Origin: Antedon bifida
Lineage: Eukaryota > Echinodermata > Crinoidea > Comatulida > Antedonidae
Length of the DNA: 64,000 nucleotides
NCBI GenBank assembly: GCA_963402885.1
Contig: OY727096.1
Span: forward strand, 16,163,820-16,227,819
Direction: 5' to 3'
Part shown: positions 13,228-47,900 of the stretch, in pieces
How positions within the stretch are numbered: the first letter of the stretch is position 1
Layout of the letters: each line of letters begins with the position of its first letter
Program-made: the position numbers and the translations under genes
The notes under the pieces: model-generated
Database searches by the model: none
What the model was told of the DNA's origin: nothing
The model's input: the letters and a program-made list of their open reading frames with translations, nothing else

Positions 13228-13873
13228 TTAAAATAGGCGTCATATTGGATTTCAACATGGCGGCTGTTTACAACTTTAATAACAATATATTTGGAATCCT
13301 CAGTCTCACAAACATAGACATCGTTTTTAACTTTCTATGTTACTTATAAGTCAAGTTATAAGCCAAAATACGTTTTAAATGGCGGCCATCTTGGATTTCA
13401 ACATGGCGGCTGAAATAGAATATTTACAACTTTTTAGTAACAATATATTTAGAATCCTCAGTATCACAAACATAGGTAAAGACATCATTTCTTAACCTAC
13501 TATGTTACTTAAAAGTCATGTTAATAAGGCAAAATATGTTTAAAATGGCGGCCATCTTGGATTTCAAACATGGCGGCTGAAATAGAATATTTACAACTTT
13601 AATAACAGTATATTTGGAATCTTCATAATCACAAACATAGGTATAGACACCATTTTTAACTTGCTACGTCACTTAGAAGTCAAGTTATAAGCCAAAATAA
13701 GTCTGAAATGGCCATTTTGTTTTTCACATATTAAGGGTGAAGATCTAAAAATTGAGCCGGGTAAACAGCAGATTTGAATTCAGCACCCCGAAATTACCCT
13801 AAAACACATGTTTTTTTGCTTTTAACACGAAATGCCTACAGCATTTCATTTTTCTCAAATCTGGACTAGTCTA
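10373..13873. mobile_element. Giant imperfect inverted repeat 1 (3.5 kb, foldback-type)
   Basis: The left end TAGACTAGTCCAGA (10373) is the complement of the right end CTGGACTAGTCTA (13873). Long arms (about 10373-11195 and 13058-13873) match in inverted order, including TGCTGTAGGCATTTCGTGTT, the AAAACAAAATGGCC segment, a CA/TA microsatellite and GATACCCACAGCATTGTCAT. A further inner arm pairs about 11388-11420 with 12918-12950 (GGTACGTGCTCACATTTGG). Inside the arms a sub-repeat of about 160 bp recurs, each with GCCGCCAT or ATGGCGGC. No transposase frame is visible, so this looks like a non-autonomous foldback element or an inverted duplication. Fragments of the local SINE lie near 11205-11260 and 12945-13010. 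Confidence 0.7.
12945..13012 (+). repeat. SINE tail fragment inside inverted repeat 1
   Basis: AATTAATTAAATTTC followed by TATATCACCGGGCGGATTAG is the reverse complement of the segment shared by the SINE copies at 18165-18287 and 18303-18440. Only the 3' body is present. Confidence 0.5.
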
Positions 13874-16014
13874 TACTGAATATACCAGCTTATGTACTAA
13901 TAAATAAAATGTTAAAACGTGGCATCTTGTACTGTCTTCCTAAATTGCCGTATGATAATTATTCTTTTTATTTTTGCTCTCTAATTTTTCTCATCTTTTC
14001 TTTTTACAAATTCCATTCAATTTTCATGGAGACATATACAAACCAGTCTCTCTTTTGTTTATGTATATGTTTTTCATTATACTATTTTATACCTTTCATT
14101 ATCATGCGTGATTTCACAAGTGATAGTAAAATATATGTGATGACATTATATCAATAACACACGTAAGTTGTAACAATAATAATGAACCTAATATGTCGAA
14201 AATAAGCCATAGAAAATATGTATTTAAAATCAAAGAATGATTTAAAAATCTTATGCATACAGTACTACATAGCATCTACGATAGGAATTAATATCATTTT
14301 GACAAGCATGGTTACAGTCGTAACTGAACGAAACATTTAATGAATTCGGAACGTAAAAAGAAACGTTTGAGCCGTTACATTACGGAATTGATTTTTATGT
14401 TTTTTAAATAAACCGTTAATATTTTTATTTTTTAAGCTAATATTCACTCACAGCTCCACCAAATCTTACAAAATAATATCGATTGCAATCGACTCTAAAT
14501 CTATTTTATTGGAAATCAACATATTTTTTCAAGACTCTATTTTCCTAGGCCTCTCAGAACGTTTTGTTCGACAACAGCTGACCATGTCATCAGGCGGCTA
14601 ATTTAAAAATGTAATGGGACGTATATACTGTACTAACAGGTTAGGTGTTAAGATATAAATAAATGAGAAAGTCACAAGGGTTCAGTTCATACCAAAAATC
14701 CCGCATTCGATTGGTACATGGTCGGAGAGAATCGTGACAAATTAGTATGACGTTAAAAGAATACAGTAATAGGCGTTCACACGTCAGTTATAGTCAGTTG
14801 CTGTGCCCGGATTCCAGCTTGGTGTGAATGTTGCTTTAACATAGAAAAGACCATCCATGACTAAAAGACTTTCGAAATATTTTTTCGACTTTTGCAGGAA
14901 AAAAAGGTCAAATAAAGCATTGCATTTCACTACTACACATTTTTGTGGTGACGTTTTAACATGTTTCAAGAAACAAAAGAAATCAGCTTCTTTATTCATC
15001 GAGACTTTGTCTATAGAAAGGAGGTATTAATTATCGTCTACTACTGTATAAGTCCTTGTCTATTGGTACGGTAATCCTCTTACGCCCTTATTTAGACAAT
15101 GACGTAAGACTGTATTCGTTTGCGTATAAGTAATCACATACCAATGGTTATAGAGACAGATTTTGACTTGACTGGTTAAGATTGATTAAATACTTTAAGT
15201 CAAAGTTACAGAACACAGGAAATAACTTCAGAATTATAACGTTGAATAACTAAAATAATACGAGAATTCTCCAAATATGTTCTGACTGGGTTTTAAGTGT
15301 AGTACAGTCTCATTATTACTTTAATTATTTGAATAATTAAGTTATACATGATACAAAATGCTAATACTAATATTGTTTATTAGCCTAGATATTATTACCA
15401 ATAAAATGTGATATAATTCTTATTTAGGTGATGATTAAAACGAAGTAGGAGGCTGGTGTAGGAATTCATTAAATAAGATGTCAATACTTGTACATACGCA
15501 AAAAAAAGTATTTATTTATGCTACAGTATAATATAGGTGCTTAGTTACTATTTTTATGTTATTAGGTTATCTAAAACATTAGCTAACAATTGTATGATTT
15601 TTGCAGCGCTTTTTTTTATATTTTAAACATTATACTGAACTGAAATGACATAATATTGGTCTACCTGTTGTTATTGGTGAATACGAAACAATATACCGGT
15701 ATCTTACCGTATCTTTAGCACAAACAAAATACTAAACGACACCGTACCTTTAGTCAAAGTGGTACTTTGGCTATTTTTAGTCAAACAATGCGTTTAGTAG
15801 GCCTATTATGTTCTTTAGTACACCCACCATCACCAATACAGTCATAACAACAAAGGGTCATTGTCCTTTAGGAATTTTGTAATCTTCCTTTTGTTACTCT
15901 GTTAAGTAACTCACAGAGAGTAGCCCAAGTTCTGTCATCTTTCTCTGTGCTAAGACTCAACAGGTACGTAATAGAGAAAGTTTGGATAAGATTCAAGAGT
16001 CTGAGATTTTTACT
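13874..16014. other. Intergenic spacer before the mucin gene
   Basis: AT-rich, no coding exon recognised on either strand. The last few hundred bases before the ATG at 16015 should contain the mucin 5' UTR and promoter. No clear TATA box or initiator could be assigned, and an upstream leader exon cannot be excluded. Confidence 0.4.
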
Positions 16015-39262
<23,248 letters not shown>

Positions 39263-39347
39263 ATTGAACGATCATGCTACGATGCTGCCTCTACTGAGTC
39301 TTGGAGAACATTTTTTCAAAAGAATATGGAGATTGAAAACACCCTGA

Positions 39348-39353
39348 AATAAA
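39348..39353 (+). terminator. Mucin polyadenylation signal
   Basis: Canonical AATAAA 86 bp after the proposed stop codon. Later AATAAA words near 39690 are alternatives. Confidence 0.5.
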
Positions 39354-40500
39354 CGAGCAACATTGAAAAAAACTGTTAAAAGACAACAATACAAATATTT
39401 TTGTTAATGGTAAAGAGCATTAACAATTTAAACGTTCTTACAAAGAATTTTTTAAAGCAACATTACAATTAAATACAAGATTTTAACATGAATATTTTAC
39501 ATATACTGTATAAAAATACTACAAGTGAAGAGCTAAAAATGCTTAATGTAAACAAACTAGTCTGCTTTGATGGAGTAAGTGTAGGCTAGAGCTTCCATTT
39601 TAGCCTTAATAGCCTCGAATGTATTAACCGAGGGATTGTATAACTAGCTCATGCAAAATATTCTAAAAATTATTATTTAAACTTGAAATAAATAAATATT
39701 AATTTAATTTAAATTGTAGCATACTGTAATTTTACTCAATAATGTAAAAATATTTTTTTTATAATACAAGATATTAAATGAAAAAAAAAGTTAGATTTGT
39801 TTTCCTTTTTTTATTTCTGCGTATGACATATGGAATCCCATTTCCAGAGCTTACTTTGATGAGACCTATGAACATGGCTGCAATGCAACTCGCTGTATTA
39901 ATTTCCGTTAGAAAACGTAAACGTGTATGCACGTACTTTAACTGTTTTTTGTTTGTATCCCTAACATCTGCGCATGTGTAGTTTAGGATAGTACGGTATC
40001 TTAAACACTGTAACCTTTGACCTAATATCAATGAGACGTCTTATAATCTAGTGCACGGTGTCTTCGCGATGTGAATAGGAAAATACAGATGCTAAGACTA
40101 CTAAATACTTAGTGTATTCGTATCGATATTTATAATTATAATAATAACTAATATTAGATTAATGGAATGTGATTACGCGAAGAACGATAGATACTTTAAT
40201 TATGGCCCTGATTGCAATTCATGTTTAACTTCATTAATATGTAAATGCGTGTAAACGGAACACTAATTGTCTTAGTACAGACTAAGAGTTTAAACAGCGA
40301 AGCGACGGACGCGAACTTTCTTTGCTAAAATAGTATTCGATGAGACATTCACTCTTTGTCGTTAGTGGATGACAGCCCACTATTTTATCACCTCCGTACA
40401 GTTGTATGCTGCGGGTCTTTTGAAAGAAAGGCCTTTTTCATTTTGAATACGCTACCAATCAATTTTATGGATTTGAACGAACTCATTTTGATGAATATTG
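39354..40500. other. Intergenic spacer between mucin and CACNG-like gene 2
   Basis: AT-rich, with no coding exon recognised. Short frames near 39780-40030 on both strands overlap each other and show no domain-like content. The promoter of CACNG-like gene 2 should lie at the right end. Confidence 0.4.
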
Positions 40501-40521
40501 TGTCGGTATAGCACTGCAAAG
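40300..40521 (+). other. Candidate 5' UTR exon of CACNG-like gene 2
   Basis: A consensus donor CAAAG|GTAAGT at 40521/40522 pairs with an acceptor TATTTTAG|GA at 41589/41590, 135 bp before the ATG at 41725. The region is less AT-rich than its surroundings. The 5' end is approximate. Confidence 0.35.
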
Positions 40522-40767
40522 GTAAGTTGATTTTATTTTGTGACAATGCTTAGCACGTCTGAAGATTAACAAAACATTCATGTTAAGTTTTGGTTCAAAT
40601 AAACTGTGGGTTCTTATGCGCACGACATGAATAAATCATAAAAATACATTATAAATGTAAATACGAATTAATTGCTTTTTCTTGTAACACTACTTTGATT
40701 TTCACTGCTACGGTTTCTTCGAAATTATAGCCATAGTCATATATAACATTTTAAATAACATTAGGCA

Positions 40768-41052
40768 TTGACTACTACTATTTTTAATGAATACAAAACA
40801 TCATCACATCCAATGGTTAGTTTATCACAAGCAACAGCCTCTCTCTGCCTTGCTCAATTGAAGTATAGAGATTTTCTACGATACCTTAGGAACGTTGTAC
40901 TCATGTTAAATCATTTCTTTCATATGGGGCAGTGGGACCTTAGTCGATTCCTCGACACAGTTTCGGCGGATTATTTGCCTCCAGGCACAGACGATCAACG
41001 ACATAATTATGCGTACGTCCTAAGTCCTAGATCTTCGCAAATCGAAACTTAG
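40768..41052 (+). other. Unassigned 94-codon open frame
   Basis: MTTTIFNEYKTSSHPMVSLS..., with residues such as SRFLDTVSADYLPPGTDDQR, has a less biased composition than other chance frames here and could be an exon or a decayed coding fragment. I do not recognise it. It falls inside the proposed 5' UTR intron of CACNG-like gene 2. There is no convincing acceptor in the right frame. Confidence 0.2.
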
Positions 41053-41724
41053 TTTCGGGAGGTAATATATCTCTTTATAAACCCGATAATATTTATTAAG
41101 CTGCGACGACCCGAAATTACACAATTATTAATTATATTATAATTTATTATAGCATACAGTATACATAATTAGATTAGTCTGTATCTCTATATCAAATTGA
41201 CATTTTTTATATAAAAAGAGATTAATTCAATTCTATATACATTTTTATTTCCCCAAAATTATTATTTGTTTTTCAAATTTATATTTCAAGAAATATTTCA
41301 ATTGTGGCGGCCAACAGTTATACGGAATTATTACTACAGTACTATTGTATTGCTGTTTTTCACGATTTATGTAATCTCTGTATCAAATTTCTTTTGGAAT
41401 CGACAATGCGTAAGTATATTTTAATCACTATCAAATGTATCTGTATTCCTCATTCATTGCTGAGTATCCATTCCACTGACATATTCATTTTCCAACTTCC
41501 GTTAGCAAAAAAATTTGAATTGTAAAATTAAGGCAGAAAAAATTGCATTTTCAACAGTTGAATGTTCTATTGATTTTGGATTATTTTAGGAAGCGAGTGT
41601 TCAGGTTTCGACTAATGATGATGATTGTGTTACTCTTTGCGCATGTCCATCGTTAAATATTCCTAATAAACGTGAAGTGGTGAAATTGAATTTAAACTGA
41701 CTGAAACTGAAGTGAACTGTCGTC

Positions 41725-41956
41725 ATGGTGCGTCGCCAACCCAAGCAGACGATATTCTTGGTTGCTATTTTTGCCGCTACATCCATTGGTTTCCTGGCGA
41801 TAGCGGTTACTACAAATAATTGGTTGAATTATATGGATGACCTGTTAATCAATAGTACTGCTTCGGAAAGTTACGCCCAAGATGGGACTAATAACGAACC
41901 AAAGACATACCGTGTACTTATGTCGTCTGGATTGTGGAGAACATGCATTGTTAACG
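41725..41956 (+). CDS. CACNG-like 2, exon 1
   Basis: ATG 41725 (context GTCATGG) is the first in-frame start after an upstream acceptor. Encodes TM1 and loop 1 through GLWRTCIVN. Donor AACG|GTAAGA, phase 1. Confidence 0.85.
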
Positions 41957-44900
41957 GTAAGATTATATTTTTTTTCATGTTTGATGTACATTCTCTGACA
42001 GCCATCATCGCAATGTACATGATAGTGTTATTACTCCATGGTCCAACATTATCATTACGACAATGATGGAGATAATTATGATGAAAGTTAACAGCGGTTT
42101 CATTATTATCAACATCTTCTGAACTGAATTATCATTTTCAAATTGATGGTTCTAGGTCTTTTGCGACGTTCATTGATGAACCTATTTGGTTATAAGAATT
42201 GTACCGTACCTCATCAATGATGTTTTTGTATCGAGGCCAAAAAACTGATCAGTTTTTTGAAAAAAATATGTGCTCGAACGCTTCAATATCATTTTTTTTA
42301 AATCCGTAATGAGTATAAAACACGTGTTTATAAGTTTAACGTATTGTAATACTGGAAAAAATCTAGCAATTAAATCTAAATTCTTTCGTAAGCAATGTAC
42401 GTGTTTTGAATGTTACTCTTGAATATGTCTAAGTAACATGTATATATCTGGTACAGTAGCAGACGTAGGAATTGATGTCAAAACATGATATGATAAAACG
42501 TGTGGCCAGGTCTATCCTCATTCGGACGATAATGTAGGGCGATCGTGATATTTCTAAGCACAACTCAGCGCATATTAAAATCAAAGACAAAGTTAATCTT
42601 CTATGAAACGCCGATAGGACAATTATTAGTGACACATTGTTTGAGTGTATGTATATGTTGTATATTCTACTTTACTTATATATAGTAATGACTAAATTAT
42701 GAATGCAAATTATATTGTAAATCACAGACACAGGTTTTACTCCAAAATGTATCCAAAACAATAGATTCGAGTTACAGTGTATTTATTAATCTGTCCTGAG
42801 CATACAAAGGAATACATTTTGTATATACATTCAAACCCAGTCAAACTAACTTTTCTAGATATTATGATGAACATAATAGACTTTTTGTTCCATTTTAGGT
42901 GTCTTTCTAATCAGCATTTCCAAAGATTTATTTATCGATTTTTGGATCAAATGTTTTTTTTCATTCCCGGATTATAACATTTGCGCTCCATACTCGGTTT
43001 CATAAGATCTTCATCAAATATTATATTGTGACAAGGTCTTAACTAGGTCGTAAATATCTCATTACATTTTGAATAGTGTGCTGATGTACACTTAAATTCC
43101 TTTCATTAAAATATCAATCATACTTTATTTGTTTCGAATCTTTATTATTATTACATTAATGATTGTTTCTGGATGGATTCTCGTTCCATTTTTATTTTTT
43201 TTCACACTGGCTTTACGCATTATTAAGTTTATTGAAATTCAAGGTAATATCTAAATAATATATTAATACAACCAATAAAATACTTGAAACTTGAAATTTA
43301 ATAAACATTTCTATCTGTATGTATACTTAATATAGTAAAGTATCGCAGATTGTTCCAAAGCATAAATGAGATTGAAAAAAGTAACATATTAAATGATAAA
43401 GAACTAATAAGGTGTTTTTTCAAAGGGCTTTGAAAACTTTGATTGCAGGTGACTCTCGACTATAATTGGGAAGATTGTTCAACAGTTCAGAAGTTGCAAC
43501 TGCAAACCCCAAGACTGTTCTTCTTTAAATACCGTAGGGCCACATATACTGCAAACCTTTATTTACAAAAACACCATTTTTTTAGAACTTTAAAGGGCCA
43601 CTCCATGTTTCTGTAATATCTGTATCATGTGGTATCAAAACAAACATAACACACGTAACTGATTATAATAATAATAATTATTATTTGATTATGATATTAT
43701 ATTATTTTAGGCACAGACAAAGGAATCTGCCGAAGACTAATCTCGTTTTCATCTCTCATTGATTACAAAGTACGCGGAACCTTTGCAGCCCCGGCCACCG
43801 GGTGGATAAGTATGTCACTAACTACACTCACATAATCAATCGAAAATAGAACTATAAGCAAGCGATCGTACAATTTATTTTCATAATTGTTTCCGAATCT
43901 ATGTTTACTATTCACAAAGGTCCCACTAACAAACATGACAATATTATTTATCATGCATTTGATTTGAGAACATAATGTTTATTATTGTTAGTATGTAAAA
44001 TTAGTTTGACCTTTGAATCTTAATGTCGTTAACAGGCGTGTACTTTATTGTTAAAATTAGGTCATAGTATCCCCATTTTACACTTTCTCTGGGAAAAAAT
44101 TAGAAACAAGTGTTTCTCAACTGATTTGTCTCATATGGGGTCTATATATCCACCAAAAAAAAGTTCCAGCTCATCTGGCCTGGGGAAAGCCGCCATTTTG
44201 GATTTTCAAAATGGCCGCCATAAAATACAGGTTTTTGCTCATATCTCCTCTTCTACATCATGCATGGAAATGATTTTGGTGGCAAAGTGTATGTTTTGAG
44301 GGTCAAGGAATCTAAATACAGCATTTTGAAGTTCACTCAATGACCGCCATCTTGTTTTTCAAAATGGCCGCCTTAAAATACAGATTTGTGCTTATCTCAG
44401 CTTCTACATCATGTATAGACATGATTTTGGTGGCAAAATGTAGGTTTTGACGGTCAAGGAATCCAAATACAGCATTAATTTGAATTTCACCCAATGGCCG
44501 CCATTTTGAAAATCAAAATGGCTGCTATAAAATTTACAGATTTTTCCTCATATCTCAGCTTCTACATCATATGAACGTAATTTTGGTAGAAAAGTATATG
44601 TTTTGAAGGTCAAGGAATTCAAATATAGTATTTTAAAGTTCACCTAATGCCCGCTATTTTGTTTTTCAAAATGGCTGCCATAAAATTTACAGATTTGTCC
44701 TCGTACCTCAGCTTCTACATCGTGCATGGAAGTGATTTTGGTGGCAATGTTTATGTTTTGAGGGTCAAGAAATCTAAATACAGCTTTTTGAAGTTCACTC
44801 AATGGCCACCATTTTGATTGTCAAAATGGCCACCATAAGCTACAGGTTTTTGCTAATTTATGAGCTACTATGATTATGATTTTGCTAAGCCTATGTTTTG

Positions 44901-47900
44901 AAGGTTACAGAATAAAAACAAAATTCAGCTTTTGAAATACAGTTGGAAAGTGATGACGAGAATAAGTCAGTATGTTGGTGATAATATATGGGAACCACAG
45001 TGATTATGACCCCAGGAGATACTGTACACAAGAAGATATCAGCGATGTACTGTAACTATATCATTCGCGTGAAGAACCTAAAAATAAAATATTCTAAAAA
45101 AGTTTGTTAGACGACATTTTAAGATATTTTCCAAATCCTAAAGAGAAGCATGGCCAACTTTAGTTAAGCATATTCCAATCAGATACATTATAGATAAAGC
45201 AATTTAAAGCAACATATCTTATGTGACTGAATGGATGGTTACCTAATACACTGGGGACTAACACTACTTCACCATAACTGGTCTGGATTTAGGCATGTAG
45301 GTATAATGCGATAACTGGACAAATCGACGATAGTTTATGCCGATCATTCTTTTTTATCCAATTAACATGTCAACAGTTTATACAATGGTACAGACACTCT
45401 GAAAACGTATATCTAGCTGTCATAATAATCAGACACGGAGGAGTTTATCTTTTCAGGAGCTTTCTTGGTTATATTGGACATACTGGTGGGTTGAGGTTTT
45501 GAAGTTGTGCATAACCTACTTTAAAGAGAGCTGTATATTCTAAAGCTCTTAGAGGATGCAGCTATGTATCATATAATGATGACACGAGATGAGGATGTAC
45601 CATTTTGTCTCCAGATATAGACACAGTATAGGACAATTGACCATGATGGCCAATATGCCTGAACGACAAATTTCCATATACATACAATACAAGATGTTCA
45701 AAAAGAATGGATATCATGCAACGTGTTATAATGGTGAAGAATCAGTTTTCAGACATGAGCACAATAGAGAAAACCTTCTGTATCTTGAAATTTGTCTTTC
45801 AGCATTTCCAGATATAGCCTTCCACTTTTGGCATTTTGGCCATGACCAGCTGCTGCAAATATGAAAGCATACTGTAGATGCTATATCTGAACCTGGAGCT
45901 CCCAATTGCACAATCATGCCTAAAAAGTTATACCATCTAATGATACAGCCACAGCTTAAATGTTCTTGATATCTTTTTGACTTTCCCAGAAAGCTCTTGT
46001 TTGACGACAAATGACAGTTTTCTTTCTCTAACTATTTGCATTACTTTACGTCACAATGGTTGATCGAAGGTTATTAGGATGGCAGATAAGCAGCTAGATT
46101 TATACATAAATGCAGACCATTTAGGGTGACTAGTGTTGATCTCCCAGTGTATTACCATGTATCCATAAGATATGTTACTTGCTTTATCCATAAGTTGTAC
46201 TTTTAACTGCAAGTTGACCATGCTTCTCTTTATATTTGGAAAATATCTTTACATCTCTATGTAACTTCTTTTGAATATCTTGTTTATTAGTTTCTTCTCG
46301 CGAATGATAGTTACAGTACACTCTCTGGTATCTTCCTGTGTACCTCTTTGGTATTAATCAGTATGAAACTCGATCTTGTGATTAACTCACGACGTTGACA
46401 TAGTAATAATGAGGATTGTGATAGCGATAGATCTTGGAGACTAGACAAAGGGGATTGTACATAAATGTTGTTATTATTATATGTTGTGCCAGTTTGATTG
46501 GGAATTTTAAAACTATTACTGTATTTAACAAACTGTATGCAAAAAAAAGCAACATCTAAAGCCAGTGGAGCAGTAGCCTTCAACTATGAAGTTTGGTCCT
46601 AAATGGAATAAGAAGATCTGATCACTTTCCGACTCTGTATTTTAGAATGCTGATTTTTTATTCTGTAACAATCAAAACATAGACTTAGTTATCAAAATCA
46701 TGTCTTCATTATGTATATGAGCTACGAAATTAGCAAAACCTGTATTTTATGGCGGCCATTTTGAAAAACAAAATGGTGGCCATTAAGTAAACTTAAAAAA
46801 AATGCTGTAATTGAAATCCTTGACCCTCAAAATATATACATTGCCACCAAAATCACTTCCATACATTATGTGGAAGCTGAGATAAGAGCAAAAATCTGTA
46901 TTTTTATGGTGGCCATTTTGAAAAACAAAATGGCGGCCATTGAGTGAATTACGAAAATGCTGTTTTTCGATTTCTTGACACTCACAACTACACTTTGTCA
47001 CTAAAATCACGTTCATACACGATGTAGAAGTTGAGATGAGTACAAATCTGTATTTTATGGCGGCCATTTTGAAAAACAAGATGGCGGACATTCAGTAAAC
47101 TTCAAAATGCTGTATTTGGATTCATTGACCCTCAAAACATATACTTTGCCACCAAAATCATATCCATACATGATGTGGAAGCTGATATATGAGCAAAAAT
47201 ATGTATTTTATGGCGGCCATTTTAAAAATCCAAAATGGCGGCTTTCCCCAGGCCAAATGAGCTGGAACTTTTTTTTGGTGGATATATAGAACCTATATAA
47301 CTCAAATCAGTTGAGAAACACTTGTTTCTAATTTTTTCCCAGATTGGCCCTTTTTAGACTTAAAATAGGGATACTATCAGTTCGTTTGAAATTAATTGCG
47401 ATTACTGTAGTTATTAGGACACTAATAGACGCACTCGTATATAATGGCTTTAAATACAATCCGTACCGTAACTAACAATATTATCATTCACCCCGTGGGC
47501 CTAGAAGTTAAAAATAACTAACAATATTAAAATCAATCGCTAATTAACATCATTAGTAGGCTTAATAAGTTACTGCATGAAACAATAATCATTGATACAT
47601 AGGCCTTATGCATCTCTAAATGTATCTGTAAATTGAACTGATTTTTATGTGGCGTTTCATACTTATCAATTTGAATTGATTTTCAAGTGGCGTTCCATAC
47701 CTATCTATTACATATGGCACATATAATAAACATAACTGTTATAGTTGTCAATATGTAACAATAATACAATAATATGTATGATATAGGCTTACTTACCTAC
47801 TTACTAACTAGGTGATTGTTTTAGTGAATGAAGATCCAAATGTCTTTAAATAAAATAAATAAAAAATATTTTGTTTTAGTTTAATAAGATCATGATTAAT

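Noticed and set aside
45589..46010. Overlapping plus and minus frames at the centre of inverted repeat 2, as a possible transposase
   Set aside because: Both are under 100 codons, overlap on opposite strands and show no catalytic motif.
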